Assembly (NCBI GenBank): GCA_003331045.1
Contig: QENA01000012.1
Coordinates: 113,889 to 177,888 of the forward strand
Length of the DNA stretch: 64,000 nucleotides
Direction: 5' to 3'
Source: Candidatus Tokpelaia sp. JSC189
GTDB lineage: Bacteria; Pseudomonadota; Alphaproteobacteria; Rhizobiales; Rhizobiaceae
In this document: piece after piece, positions 19,874-31,026 of the stretch
How the letters are laid out: the number at the start of each line of letters is the position of its first letter
Position numbering within the stretch: position 1 is the first letter of the stretch
Notes under the pieces: generated by a model
What the model was told of the DNA's origin: nothing
Databases searched by the model: none
What the model saw: only the letters and a program-made list of their open reading frames with translations
Position numbers and translations under genes: made by a program

Positions 19874-20677
19874 CTACAGGCGGGTTGGACCTTCCCATAC
19901 CATACCAAGCTCTCCAAGCCTTTTGATAGCTGTTGGCGGCATTGCTAGTGAATTATGATCTTTTGCTGCAGCAAGGAGAAGCCTGTCACAGGCTGTCTCG
20001 ATTTCTGTCTCAAGATGATCCATGAACTGTTTTTTTTTCAATCCAGGCTTGATTGGAGGTAAGATACGGCAACGGATCTTGCCAGAATAACAACGCAAAT
20101 TCTGCTTAGGCCAATAGAGACCAGAATTGAGCGCAACCGGAATAACAGGTAGATTCAGCTCAGAATAGATCAAGAAAATACCATTCTTGTAGTGCGGCTC
20201 AGCGCCAGGAGGCTGACGAGTACCTTCAGGAAATATAATAACCTGGCGGTTTTTCTCAGCTTTTCTCCTTGCTCCCTCTATAACTGCCTTCAATGCCTTA
20301 AGCGGCGCACCGCGATTGATCGGGATCATCCCTGCCCTAGCCAAATACCAGCCAATGCCGGGTATCCGGATAAGCTCGCGTTTAAGAATAAAAGCTGGAT
20401 CATTGAAATGCAACACCAGTGCCAGAGTTTCCCATACTGACTGATGTTTGACCGCAACAATGCATGCCCCCTGCAACAGATGCTCTGTCCCTTCAATTTC
20501 ATAGGTTGTGCCTACCAAATACTTCTGTAGCCAGAAAATACCGCGAATCCAAGTACGTGGTACGATCCATGAAACCTTATGGGGAAGAAAAAAATATACC
20601 GGCGCAAAAAGCAGTATCTCAATGAGAGTTATAATAAGACAGGCGATCTTGAAAATCAGGGACCGAACGATAAGCAA
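19874..20677 (-). CDS. plsC: 1-acyl-sn-glycerol-3-phosphate acyltransferase
   Basis: Membrane acyltransferase converting lysophosphatidic to phosphatidic acid. The protein has 267 residues, with an N-terminal membrane segment (about 8-30), the catalytic motif KHQSVWE (the HX4D motif in its HX4E form) and the substrate-binding FPEGTRQ. The start is a TTG at 20677, supported by AGGGGA nine bases upstream; no ATG is available nearby. It converges on dapE with only 15 bp between stops. Confidence 0.92.
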   Translation of the reverse strand: MLIVRSLIFKIACLIITLIEILLFAPVYFFLPHKVSWIVPRTWIRGIFWLQKYLVGTTYEIEGTEHLLQGACIVAVKHQSVWETLALVLHFNDPAFILKRELIRIPGIGWYLARAGMIPINRGAPLKALKAVIEGARRKAEKNRQVIIFPEGTRQPPGAEPHYKNGIFLIYSELNLPVIPVALNSGLYWPKQNLRCYSGKIRCRILPPIKPGLKKKQFMDHLETEIETACDRLLLAAAKDHNSLAMPPTAIKRLGELGMVWEGPTRL

Positions 20678-20851
20678 GTTTATTCCCCTACTGATGTTTG
20701 AATATTCAGAAAATAGAACATTTTTACAGTATCTGAAAAGTCATTTTTTATAATTAATAACAAAAGTTGATAAACCTTCTGCATATTTGAGGAAATTAAA
20801 AAGCCAGCATCATTCAGTCACCAACCAAAACAGAGCATTACCAGATTAACC

Positions 20852-21160
20852 TTAGTTCAAAAGAGCTCTCATTATATCAGGATTTTTGCATACTTGAGCG
20901 AACTTTTCACAGCCTACATCACTGAACCAACAGTTATCATATAGTAATTGTGGCCATTCATTAAGATAGAATTTGAGATCATCGCTGTTCCAGCTAGAAA
21001 GAAATGAATCCAACTCACACAAATCCGGACTATAGCCGTGTTGATTGAAAGGAAAAACAGCTTCAGTTTGTGTGATCTTTACATCAACCAATTCAACATC
21101 ATTCATGTACATATCAGAGGATGATAATATGGTACTCATAGATCTTATAACAATTTTCAT
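20852..21160 (-). CDS. Hypothetical protein, 102 residues
   Basis: An open frame of 102 codons with no family I recognise. The protein is acidic and rich in aspartate and tryptophan/tyrosine near its C-terminus (LYDNCWFSDVGCEKF). No ribosome site is evident before the ATG, and the surrounding 2.9 kb is decayed DNA. It may be a surviving piece of a larger gene, a recent acquisition, or a chance frame. Confidence 0.25.
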   Translation of the reverse strand: MKIVIRSMSTILSSSDMYMNDVELVDVKITQTEAVFPFNQHGYSPDLCELDSFLSSWNSDDLKFYLNEWPQLLYDNCWFSDVGCEKFAQVCKNPDIMRALLN

Positions 21161-21714
21161 AAATATGATGGGACGAATCAGATTAGGATCCCACAGAGTT
21201 ACTGACCATGGATAGGGGCCTTTCTTGGAGCAAGTATAGCATACGGCACAACAACAACGGCAAGAAAAGAGATAATATATAACAATGATAAATCCAAAGA
21301 TAATTGTGAGAAAGCAGTGTATTCTTCCTTTTCTCTAATACTAACGGAGGCGGCTTTTTAAGACAATCATTTTTCAACGTTGCAATCGTCCAATAAATTA
21401 AGGTGCCAAATGTACTGTTGGGATTTTGTTCCAAATTTCTACGGAAATGCATTTGCCTCTGGCACAAAGAGATCATGATAATCTGAATCCTGCTGCAGAT
21501 AGCAATTAGACACTTGAACGAGCTAGATTTTTTCTATCGATTCTGTGCGTTATCTTGTAGAAGCAAAAATGATGATTTATTTTCCTATATTGGCATTATA
21601 TGCAACGTCTTTATTTCTTTTGTATTATAGTCATAGCTCACGCTTTCTTCTAAAGATACTGATTGGCTCCAGCCAATAACAGATATTGCCTTTCCCGACC
21701 TATTACAGAAAATA

Positions 21715-22140
21715 GGTGCACTCTGGAAAAACCAATAATAAATTCACGCTGCTATTTATGGTTGTCGCCATACATAGGATCAGACAGGTGACCTTCCTTT
21801 ATGTTTTGCATAAGATCAGCACAAAGAGCCGCAAAAACAGCTCCATATTTCTGTATGCACCATTAAATTGATAAGGAGAATTGCAAAATCTGGATAATCC
21901 CATCGATAATGCACAGCCCAACACATCATGATCAAAGGGATCTTTACGAGCACTACTACTCTCTATTTGTCCTATGGGTGAAGTAGGCTACTTATGGATA
22001 AAAACAGGAACTTCTTGCTCAATTGCCCTTGAGCCTTTTCCATCGGGTAGAATAAGCCAGTGCGGTGGCAGCTAGAACAAAGACCCACTCGTCCGTATTG
22101 AAATAGATACGCTGATAATTTTCAAGCGATACCGAATTCT
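21715..22140 (-). pseudogene. Gluconate 2-dehydrogenase subunit 3 family remnant
   Basis: Three fragments can be read in order on the minus strand. YFNTDEWVFVLAATA lies at about 22085-22130. After a frameshift comes LPDGKGSRAIEQEVPVFI. Near 21758-21810 is QNIKEGHLSDPMYGDNHK, followed by FIIGFSRVHLF. The pattern matches the small subunit of flavin/cytochrome membrane dehydrogenases (gluconate 2-dehydrogenase subunit 3 family), whose members carry an EEW..V.AA..LIP start and a KEGFF.DP.YGGN block. Frames are broken repeatedly. The GMC oxidoreductase subunit expected next to it was not found. Confidence 0.6.
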
Positions 22141-23556
22141 GTTGTCTGTCCTCAAACATACCGAGCCGATTCCATAATCTTTTTTCTGAAAAGCTCATAA
22201 AATGCCAAAGATAGAAGAAATAAAGAGCGTGAATTTTTTAAAATTCTATGAAGCGCTTTATGTATTGTTATCAATAGGATAATATTGCCCTGTCTGCCAC
22301 AATCAGTAGTGCTAGGCGCACATATTATACCAGACAGACACTTAAAAGGTACTGTCATGGAAAATAAATATACCCTGAGTCTCAATGCCGACTTCAGCGA
22401 TTTTGAAGAATTATGAGATATAGAAATTGAAACCCCATGATTATTTCTGGGCAGGAAAAAGATGCCAAGATTTAACCGGCTAAAACATTTTCTAGGATAT
22501 CAGCTAAAAGAAAAATTATATTTAACTTTTTATTTTTTCGTAATATTCATCCGAAAAGCGTTTTTCTATTCCGTAATTTTGCTTTATGGAAGTTCAGTAA
22601 TTTTTATTATGAATAATTTTATGGCATGTCTGTCGTGTGTGCACCTTTCTTGCCATGGAGTCGCAATTTTTTGCCAATTAGGGTGATCGCCATTCTTGAT
22701 CCGATCATGGTTTCTAAAAGCGAGAATCCAACGCTTGATCCAGAGGCAATTACATGTATTCGCAATCTGATGTTCATAGCAGCAATCATGATGCACCATA
22801 GGGAGAAGCGAACCCACATACCCTGAACCTAACCGTTAACAAAACTCAAGATGAAAACAGGAATGCCAAACATCCAGTGCAGCAGGCCGAATAGAAATAA
22901 AATTGTTGTGGATAAAATTAGAGTAAATTGGAATGATCCAAGATCATTATTCATGAAAATTCTGAAAGGCCATAGGCGAGAGATACCGCTAATGTTGTAT
23001 CTAACTGCAACTTGATTATACCAAGGTCATCAACTGTCTAATCTTATCGAAAAAGATGCTGCAAACAAAATTTCTATATTAGAAAGGTCATATATCACTG
23101 CTTTTTTAAAGATTAAAATAGGCATTTTCACTATTGTCTATACAGAAATGCAAAGATTCCCGAAACTTATTGTTCGATGATGAACTGCTGCTCTATCAGA
23201 GTGACGAGGCAAAATTTTCAGAGATGACCGGGCTCCAACAGCGGGAGCCAATTAAGCGGCATGCCATCTCAAGATCTCTATGTATCTGCCTGATGTTGGG
23301 ACTTGAGAAATCGTCTATCTGGTTATCCGCAATATAATTGAGAAGTATGGTATCCCTGACAGAATAATAAAGATGACGACCCGCCTGAGCTTTTGACAAT
23401 TCTTGGCGTAGAACAGTCTTACCCCTATGCTACTTTCAAAAGATCAATTGAGAAATTTTGTGGAAATCGCTGAAAAGTTCATCAACTATAATGCTTACTA
23501 CAGTGAACTACCCAGATTGATTTTTTGGAATTTGAACGTTTTAGAATATATAAGGA
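22141..23556. other. Decayed region without recognisable genes
   Basis: Short frames on both strands show no conserved motifs. One minus-strand stretch near 23200-23400 (KAQAGRHLYYSVRD) faintly recalls an ArsR-type winged helix but is too short to name. Probably the remains of several genes lost between plsC and guaA. Confidence 0.4.
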
Positions 23557-25116
23557 TCATTCCCATTCGATTGTGCTAGGGGGCTTGGAGGTGATATCAT
23601 AAACTACACGGTTGATACCACGAACCTCATTGATGATACGTGTTGCCGTACGGCTTAGAAATTCCATATCATAGTGGTAGAAATCTGCCGTCATACCATC
23701 AGCCGAAGTGACAGCCCGCAGAGCACAGACATATTCATAGGTGCGGGCATCACCCATCACGCCAACTGCCTGCACCGGAAGAAGCACAACAAATGCTTGC
23801 CAGATCACATCATAAAGTCCGACCTTGCAGATTTCATCAAGGTAGATAGCATCTGCCTCACGCAGAATTTCCAGCTTCTCGCGCGTGACGGCACCGGGGC
23901 AGCGTATAGCAAGGCCCGGCCCTGGAAAAGGATGGCGATTAATAAAATGTTCTGGTAAACCCAACTCACAGCCGAGCATACGCACCTCATCCTTGAACAG
24001 ATCACGCAGTGGCTCGACAAGCTTCAGATTCATCCGCTCAGGCAAGCCGCCAACATTGTGATGGCTCTTGATGATGACCGACAGATTGCCTGTGAAAGAG
24101 GTACTTTCAATCACATCAGGGTAAAGTGTGCCCTGCGCCAAAAAATCAGCGCCGCCGATCTTCTTTGCTTCTTGTTCAAATACCCCAATAAAAAGCTGGC
24201 CAATGATTTTGCGCTTTTGCTCTGAGTCGTTCACACCTTCCAGTGCATTAATGAATAGATCAGAAGCATTCACATGCACCAGCGGAATAGTGTAAGTTTC
24301 GCGGAACATTGAAACAATCTGCCTTGCTTCGTTTTTGCGCATCAAACCATTATCCACCAGTATACAGGTCAATTGGTCACCAATTGCCTCATGAATCAAT
24401 ACCGCTGCCACAGCAGAATCAACTCCGCCCGATAAACCGCAGATAACTCTGCCCTTGCTAACCTGCTGGCGGATGGTTGCAATCGCTTGCTCTTTGTAAG
24501 TCGCCATTGTCCAGTTGCTTTTCACGCCTACAATCTTATGGATAAAATTGCGAATAAGTTTGGCACCATCAGGTGTATGCGCCACTTCAGGGTGGAACTG
24601 TACCGCATAAAACCGACGCTTTTCATCAGAAATGCTAGCAAAAGGTGCACCGTTTGAGGTAGCGATAACATGGAAACCTTCCGGCAATACAGTCACACGA
24701 TCACCGTGGCTCATCCATACCTGATAGGATAAACCTTTTTCCCATATATCATCGAAAAGGGGACTATCTTCCTCCACCTTGAGAAACGCGCGACCATATT
24801 CATGCTCATCGCTTGCTTCAACCCTGCCACCAAGTTGGGCACACATTGTCTGTTCGCCATAACAGATACCAAGAACAGGAATATCAGCTTCAAAAATCTC
24901 CTGCGGAGCACGCGGACTCCCGATATCGGTAGTTGAATGCGGACTACCTGAAAGGATAACACCTTTGGGTCTAATTCGGGCAAAAGCTTCTGCTGCGAAT
25001 TGAAAGGGAATAATCTCAGAATAAACCCCTGCTTCACGCACACGCCGTGCGATAAGCTGGGTAAGTTGACTACCAAAATCAATAATAAGAACAGTATCGG
25101 GATGTATCGTGCTCAT
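23557..25116 (-). CDS. guaA: GMP synthase (glutamine-hydrolysing)
   Basis: Converts XMP to GMP using glutamine. The 519 residues contain the class I glutamine amidotransferase with nucleophile C85 in GICYGEQT and the His-Glu pair in FHPEVAHT, the ATP-pyrophosphatase loop SGGVDSAV near residue 230, and the GMPS C-terminal dimer domain ending STIEWE. It is intact. The partner step, guaB, lies 2 kb upstream on the same strand. Confidence 0.97.
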   Translation of the reverse strand: MSTIHPDTVLIIDFGSQLTQLIARRVREAGVYSEIIPFQFAAEAFARIRPKGVILSGSPHSTTDIGSPRAPQEIFEADIPVLGICYGEQTMCAQLGGRVEASDEHEYGRAFLKVEEDSPLFDDIWEKGLSYQVWMSHGDRVTVLPEGFHVIATSNGAPFASISDEKRRFYAVQFHPEVAHTPDGAKLIRNFIHKIVGVKSNWTMATYKEQAIATIRQQVSKGRVICGLSGGVDSAVAAVLIHEAIGDQLTCILVDNGLMRKNEARQIVSMFRETYTIPLVHVNASDLFINALEGVNDSEQKRKIIGQLFIGVFEQEAKKIGGADFLAQGTLYPDVIESTSFTGNLSVIIKSHHNVGGLPERMNLKLVEPLRDLFKDEVRMLGCELGLPEHFINRHPFPGPGLAIRCPGAVTREKLEILREADAIYLDEICKVGLYDVIWQAFVVLLPVQAVGVMGDARTYEYVCALRAVTSADGMTADFYHYDMEFLSRTATRIINEVRGINRVVYDITSKPPSTIEWE

Positions 25117-25185
25117 GAACAGCTATTGAAATAAAACTGATAAAAAGGCAAGATTTTATGCCTATCTGATACTAGATATATAAGA

Positions 25186-26502
25186 TCAGACGTTTTTTTC
25201 CATAATCGAAACAAAAAAACCGTCTGTTCCAGTGGAAAAAGGAGAAAGCACAAGCCCATATTCTGAAAAACGCGGCAGAGGAGTCTGCTCTGATAACAGA
25301 GTAGATATCCGATCTCGTTGCACAATATTTTCATGCCAACATATCATCATATCACATATCTGAAAATCAGCATTGTATGCCAAAAAATTTTTAACCTGTT
25401 CGTCGTTTTCTTCAAACAGAAGAGAACACGTGATATAAATGAGACGACCACCGGGTCTAACAAATGCTGCTGCCTTATCAAGCACAGTCCTCTGCTCCTC
25501 TACGCGCCGTTCAAGTTGACTTTCTGTCAAGCGCCATTTTGTATCAGGGCGCCGCCGCCATATACCAGTACCGGTACAGGGGGCATCAACCACAACCATA
25601 TCCATATGGCCGGATAAAGCTGCCAACGCATAAGTATTTGTATGAACTTGAGTATTACGTATACCAGCACGACGCAATCGAGAAAAAATCGGCGCAAGCC
25701 GGGTCTTTTCGGCATCATAGGCATGAATTTGCCCCTGATTTCTCATATCAGCAGCCAGAGCAACGGTTTTGCCGCCGGCTCCGGCACAATAGTCCAAGAT
25801 CTGCATTCCCGGGCGAGCTCGGCACAAATGCGCGGCAATCTGTGACCCCAGATCCTGCACTTCAAACCAGCCTTTCTGAAAGGCTGGTTCCACTTGCACA
25901 TTGGGATGACGTCTGAGCCCTTGAACCGGTGCAATCCGCAAGGCCTTCTTATACCATGCCATAGGTAAAGCACCAATATCTTTAAGCCCTCTGGCAACTT
26001 TTTCCGGTGTTGTTTTCAGGATATTGACACGCAGATCAAGCGGTGGCCTTTCAGCAAGGGCTCTTCCTTCCTTCACCCAATCTGCTCCAAATAGTTTTTC
26101 CAGTGAAGCCATACACCATTGCGGCACATCAGCCTGTATATAGACGGGGGCATCGGCTAGATGGCGGCTTTGCCATACAAGCTGTTTTTCCTCATCAAGT
26201 AGTGGCGGCGCAAAGCTGTCATCAGTCAAATTTTTCCTGACTGTCACCATATCCATACCACTGTCACACAAAAGGGCACCATAGGCGATATCAATCGCTG
26301 ACTCGCTTTGCATCCGCCAAGCAATGGAAGAACGATGCCGGACAGCATCATAAACGATATTACCTATTGCAGCCCGATCGCCGGAACCGGCAAAGCGATG
26401 AGATACACCCCAATTCTTCAATGCTTCTGAAACGGGATGCTTGCACTCCTCAATGTCATTCAGAATATCAATCGCTGCCTGAAGGCGTCCACCCAGTCGC
26501 AT
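25186..26502 (-). CDS. rsmB: RsmB/NOP-family 16S rRNA (cytosine-C5) methyltransferase
   Basis: RNA m5C methyltransferase with SAM-binding DYCAGAGGKT near residue 235 and the two catalytic-cysteine motifs DAPCTGTGIWRRRPD and ITCSLLFEEND. The protein has 438 residues. The N-terminal half carries a NusB-like RNA-binding region. Rhizobia keep this gene between guaB and the purine genes, as here. Exact target base is inferred from the RsmB-like family. Confidence 0.88.
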   Translation of the reverse strand: MRLGGRLQAAIDILNDIEECKHPVSEALKNWGVSHRFAGSGDRAAIGNIVYDAVRHRSSIAWRMQSESAIDIAYGALLCDSGMDMVTVRKNLTDDSFAPPLLDEEKQLVWQSRHLADAPVYIQADVPQWCMASLEKLFGADWVKEGRALAERPPLDLRVNILKTTPEKVARGLKDIGALPMAWYKKALRIAPVQGLRRHPNVQVEPAFQKGWFEVQDLGSQIAAHLCRARPGMQILDYCAGAGGKTVALAADMRNQGQIHAYDAEKTRLAPIFSRLRRAGIRNTQVHTNTYALAALSGHMDMVVVDAPCTGTGIWRRRPDTKWRLTESQLERRVEEQRTVLDKAAAFVRPGGRLIYITCSLLFEENDEQVKNFLAYNADFQICDMMICWHENIVQRDRISTLLSEQTPLPRFSEYGLVLSPFSTGTDGFFVSIMEKNV

Positions 26503-27116
26503 CCGTTTGCTCCTGCCTGTTTAAAAAGCGTTCATTATAAAATTTATCCAGCCGGTATGCAATAAGAGCCTGAGATTTTTCCCACTATCAGGCTGTTTTC
26601 CCATACTCCCATATCTCGATACTCAATGTTATTTCGCCCAAAATATAGAAACTATCTCTCATGTTTAGCATTCAGTAAATGTGTTATTTTGATGCGCTGG
26701 TTTTCTATCCAGCATTTTTGCACTGCGATAGAAAATCGGGAGTTTAGAGCCCACCCTTTCCGTGCAGAATCGCAGAGATGGAAAAAATGGTTTGTCTATT
26801 GTCATTTGAGCGCAGTTACTCTCACGCTGGCAGGGCACTATTTTCCACCGATTACCCATAATATTTTTTAGAATAATAAAAATATTTTGATACCATATCG
26901 GAGGCGGATATTTTGGTATTATTTCAATATTTGGTACCTATCCCGGTTGCCTACATTAGCGGCAAATAAACAAAATTTATCCAGACATTTACACTGCAAT
27001 CGTAGAAACGAAAACATCGACACAGAAAATTATCAAGAAAAACTCGGACTGTTCTGGAGAAAACACAGCCCACGCAACTAAGGATTATAAACAAGTTCCC
27101 AGACAGACTCTGCTTT
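26503..27116. other. Non-coding spacer between guaB and rsmB
   Basis: No gene is supported. A 7-bp stem (AGCCTGA/TCAGGCT, 26567-26594) with a 14-base loop is present but without a clear U-run on the transcribed strand. Related genomes often carry a small MAPEG-family gene here; I could not find convincing traces of it. Confidence 0.4.
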
Positions 27117-28622
27117 TTAGAATTTAACGCTTCTGGGATAATTCGGACTTTCGCGAGTAATCGTTACATCATGGGTATGACTTTCATGCAAACCGGCATT
27201 GGTAATACGAACAAAAGTTGCTTTCTTACGAAATTCAGAAAGATTTTTTGCACCAACATATCCCATTGCAGCCCGCAAACCGCCAGAAAGTTGATGTAAT
27301 ATGGCCGCAATAGGCCCTTTATAGGCAACCTGTCCTTCAATCCCTTCAGGCACAAGCTTGAGCTCATCACACACTTCTGCCTGAAAATAACGGTCTGCTG
27401 AGCCACGTGCCATTGCGCCAACTGACCCCATGCCGCGATAAGCCTTGAATGAGCGTCCCTGATACAAATAAACCTCGCCGGGGCTTTCTTCCGTACAGGC
27501 CAGCAGCGAGCCTACCATGGCAGCCGCGGCACCGGCTGCCAGCGCCTTAGCAAAATCACCCGAAAATTTGATACCGCCATCAGCAATAACCGGAATACCG
27601 ACCCTGTCAGCTGCTTCAACAGCTCCCATAATCGCCGCAAGCTGCGGAACGCCGACGCCTGAAACAATGCGTGTGGTACAGATCGACCCTGGCCCGATTC
27701 CAATCTTGACCGCATCAGCTCCACAATCAATGAGTGCCTTTGTCGCATCGACAGTGGCAACATTCCCAGCAATAACTGCAGTATCACCGGCAATACGTCG
27801 CACATCTCTGACAGTTTCAAGCACACGTTGTGAATGACCATGAGCCGTATCAATTACCAGAACATCAACCTCGGCAGCAAGTAGCCTTTCCGCGCGCTTC
27901 AGCCCATCCTTGCCGACATTGATCGCCGCGCCAACCCGCAGGCGTCCATGTTCATCTTTGGCGGCATTTGGATTCAGCTGCGCCTTTTCAATATCCTTTA
28001 CCGTTATAAGGCCGACACAGCAGCCAGCATTATCTGTCACCAGCAATTTTTCAATCCGGTGCTGGTGCAAAAGCCTTTCAGCCTCATCCTGCTGTACATT
28101 TTCCCGCACAGTTACAAGATTTTCACATGTCATTAGCTCATGAACCTTCTGCTGAGGATCCGAGGCAAAACGCACATCCCTGTTGGTCAGAATACCAACA
28201 AGGCGCCCGGGCCCCTTGCTCCTGTCATGCGCTTCGACCACAGGAATCCCAGAAATATCATAAGAATGCATTAGCTTCTGCGCTTCTGCCAACGTGGCAT
28301 CAGGCCTGATGGTAACAGGGTTTACAACCATGCCGGATTCGAATTTCTTGACTTGACGCACCTCCTCTGCCTGTTCCTGCGGCTTCATATTACGATGGAT
28401 AATACCCATGCCACCAGCCTGTGCCATAGCAATCGCCAGCCGTGCCTCTGTTACTGTATCCATCGCAGCTGATAAAAGCGGCAAATTAAGCTCAATATCA
28501 CGGGCAATACATGTTTTCAGATCGACTTGGCTAGGTAAAATACTGGAATAGCCGGGCTGAATCAGCACATCGTCAAAAGTAAGCGCCAATGCGCCCGTTG
28601 GACTTTCAATGATTTTCGCCAT
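27117..28622 (-). CDS. guaB: Inosine-5'-monophosphate dehydrogenase
   Basis: Oxidises IMP to XMP, the committed step to GMP. The 501 residues hold two CBS domains inserted in the barrel and the catalytic cysteine in [13 protein letters not shown] near residue 310. An upstream ATG at 28676 would add 18 residues unlike the family. The ATG at 28622 begins [20 protein letters not shown] and has AAGGA properly spaced, so it is chosen. Confidence 0.96.
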   Translation of the reverse strand: MAKIIESPTGALALTFDDVLIQPGYSSILPSQVDLKTCIARDIELNLPLLSAAMDTVTEARLAIAMAQAGGMGIIHRNMKPQEQAEEVRQVKKFESGMVVNPVTIRPDATLAEAQKLMHSYDISGIPVVEAHDRSKGPGRLVGILTNRDVRFASDPQQKVHELMTCENLVTVRENVQQDEAERLLHQHRIEKLLVTDNAGCCVGLITVKDIEKAQLNPNAAKDEHGRLRVGAAINVGKDGLKRAERLLAAEVDVLVIDTAHGHSQRVLETVRDVRRIAGDTAVIAGNVATVDATKALIDCGADAVKIGIGPGSICTTRIVSGVGVPQLAAIMGAVEAADRVGIPVIADGGIKFSGDFAKALAAGAAAAMVGSLLACTEESPGEVYLYQGRSFKAYRGMGSVGAMARGSADRYFQAEVCDELKLVPEGIEGQVAYKGPIAAILHQLSGGLRAAMGYVGAKNLSEFRKKATFVRITNAGLHESHTHDVTITRESPNYPRSVKF

Positions 28623-29654
28623 AGTCAATTCCTTTCCAAAAACAAGAACGCCGTACCTGCCAATATGGGTTGACAAACAAAAAATACGTTAAATCTGAAA
28701 ACACCCTGAAATACAGGTATATGGTAATTCTTTAATAAACTTTATACGAATTGACGCTGGCTCGTACTACGATTAGATCAAAATGAAAAGGCTATTTTTT
28801 GTAAAACTGCATGATGATAAAATTTAAATCCTGGATAAATCGACCGAGGAAACTTGCCTTGAAGATAACTTCTCCTTGATTTAGGATGATATGAAATATG
28901 GCTCATCATTGGCAATGGAGACCTTCTCCCCAATCTTTTCGCCTACAAAATTGCAGGGTTTGAACTACAGCCGAAATCGATATAAACGTGAGTTTATCCG
29001 GTCTGCTGTCTGAGTATAGAGCGATGGCATTTCATTATCAGTCCAGCCAAAAGGGCTTTCAATTGAGTAACTGTCGCTCCCGTATTGGCTGCGCGGATTG
29101 TGCTAATCTTCGCACTCCATGCGCGGATTTTTTCATTCCGACCGCATTACAAGATTACAAGCTTCACGAAACAAATTACCAAAGCTCTCCTTGGTCAAGG
29201 GTTGTCCTTTCTCGCCACAAATAAAAGCCAGATCACTCACTGGCCTTGCATCAAGTATTTTTTGTAAAACGGGCAAAATTGGCAAGGCCACCTCAGTACG
29301 ATAACCACTTTATATTTCATTTCAGCGATCATACCGTCTGTAATTTCAATCTCATTATTCATTTTCCTATTCTCTCATGATTTGATAACAGCTTGCTCAT
29401 TTCAGCACATGTTTTATCAAAATGCTCAGTTACTTCAGTCAGGTATTTGTCGATGCGATAATTTGTGTGCAAGAGAGTGAGGTCGCATGGGTGCAGGACT
29501 TTGCAGGTGAGTTGTTTAAATAGAAAGCGAACTGGATATGAGTAACGTGATTTTTCCGATTCTTTTTGCATCGCCGATTAACGCTAGGTTTGGTTGCGGC
29601 GAGTATTTCTTTTCTTACTTCCACTGCCCAATTTTATGGTAATTTGAGTTGATA
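28623..29654. other. Decayed region, probably phage-derived
   Basis: No intact gene. A minus-strand frame near 29240-29362 begins MNNEIEITDGMIAEMK, which looks like the start of a small phage protein, and a 70-codon frame at 29359-29571 has no known features. Its position next to the phage methyltransferase remnant suggests a shared origin. Confidence 0.4.
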
Positions 29655-30345
29655 TATCAACGCAAAGAGGTTATTGGGGATTATAGCCTTTATCTGGAGG
29701 GGGGGGATCCGTACCGGATTTGCCGGAATTTGGAAAAATTGACGCGCTTGTCACTGACCCGCCTTATAAATTTGATACGGCAGACCGCAATGGTTTTCGC
29801 TGAAAGCATCAAGGTTCAATGAGATACAGGAATTAAGACTTAATTAAGGGATTCGATTATTTCAGCGGAGCAATTCAGCTCGATGATTGTTTTTGCCTAT
29901 AACAATCATTGGACAATCTTGCTGCCCTGTTTGGCAAGGCAATATGATGTTTATACAATTTGTAGCTGGAACAAAACCAATCCAATGCCGATTGCCAATC
30001 GCAATTACCGATCTGATACCGAAATTTATGTCTATGCTTGGAAAATAGGATAATGCGCCGGTTGGTAATTATCGATCGCCTGGACGCGATATCCTGCATA
30101 GAATGTGGTCAAGATACGGGGATTCCCCATCCAACGATAAACCTGCTTCCGGCGATGAGGAAGATTATCAACAATGTCAATGGTCATATCGTGTGTGATC
30201 CGTTTATGGAATCAGGCACAACCGGCGTCTCCATGTATCAAGGAGGGTAAACACTTCATCGGTATTGAATGGAATGAGAATTTTTTTGATCTAGCGGTAA
30301 GTCGTATTCGTACAGCGTATAACCAATTGGATATGTTTTTAAACC
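29655..30345 (+). pseudogene. Phage site-specific DNA methyltransferase remnant
   Basis: Read across several frames, the order of motifs is clear: IGDYSLYLEG, then after a slip in a run of eight G (29699-29706) IDALVTDPPYKFD with the catalytic DPPY. Next come ALFGKA and NPMPIANRNYRSDTEIYVYAWK, then CDPFMESGTTGV (SAM-binding DPFxGSG type, with E for G), and after another frameshift KHFIGIEWNENFFDLAVSRI. The arrangement matches phage-borne N6-adenine/N4-cytosine methyltransferases. Multiple frameshifts and stops make it inactive. Confidence 0.8.
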
Positions 30346-31026
30346 TGCCAAAGTGCGATGTTCGCTTTGGTGGGGCACAACCTCAGGAAATGTTGTTATG
30401 ATTATTGATTAAAGTTGAATTGTACCCTTTCAGCCCTTTAAAATTACTGCATGAAACGGGGAAATTAACCACATTGCGGAAACATCTGTCCTGTTATTGC
30501 CGAAGAAATCAGGAAGGCAGTTGTTACTCAATAAAACGTATCTGTGTTAATTATTTTATTTTTTTTCAAAAAGGGTAGACGTCTGTCCGCACCTTTCTGT
30601 AAGGCTTGTTGAGCCAAGCTCCTTTCAACAGAAATTTATGTCGGGCCTGAAAATTCGGAAAACCGGTTATTTCCTTTATCCTATCCTTAACATAGTGCTG
30701 AAACACTAGATTTTCTGTCACCACACGGTAGGAAACATATAAAACCGGATAATGATATCTATGATTTCTATGCCATAGTGCTCGCTGCAATGATAACCAC
30801 CTACAGTTCCTCTGCCCAAACGTCTTTTCCGATAAAAATAGCTAAGAACCGATAATTTCATGACATTTTTCACAAAAATTTGTCATCTGAAATATTATTT
30901 AATACCGTTATCTCTAAATAATCCGGATCAATCAGACCCAAAACGACCTAGAAATTAAATATACGGCTCATTGAATTATAAAATAAGAACCTATATTTTC
31001 CGTCTATTCAGACCGGAGCATTCTAA
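30346..31026. other. Non-coding region upstream of hemA
   Basis: A 74-codon minus-strand frame at 30566-30790 is unbroken but unrecognised. The 100 bp before hemA should hold its promoter; no clear boxes or riboswitch-like structure were seen. Confidence 0.35.

Noticed and set aside
23196..23399. Possible ArsR-type regulator remnant
   Set aside because: Only a short stretch (GRHLYYSVRD) is suggestive; the recognition helix and metal ligands cannot be found.
25464..25916. 150-codon plus-strand frame inside rsmB
   Set aside because: It is fully antisense to a clear gene and its composition is that of a shadow frame.
26567..26594. Stem AGCCTGA/TCAGGCT downstream of guaB as a terminator
   Set aside because: The loop is long, the stem lies 520 bp beyond the guaB stop, and no U-run follows on the minus strand.
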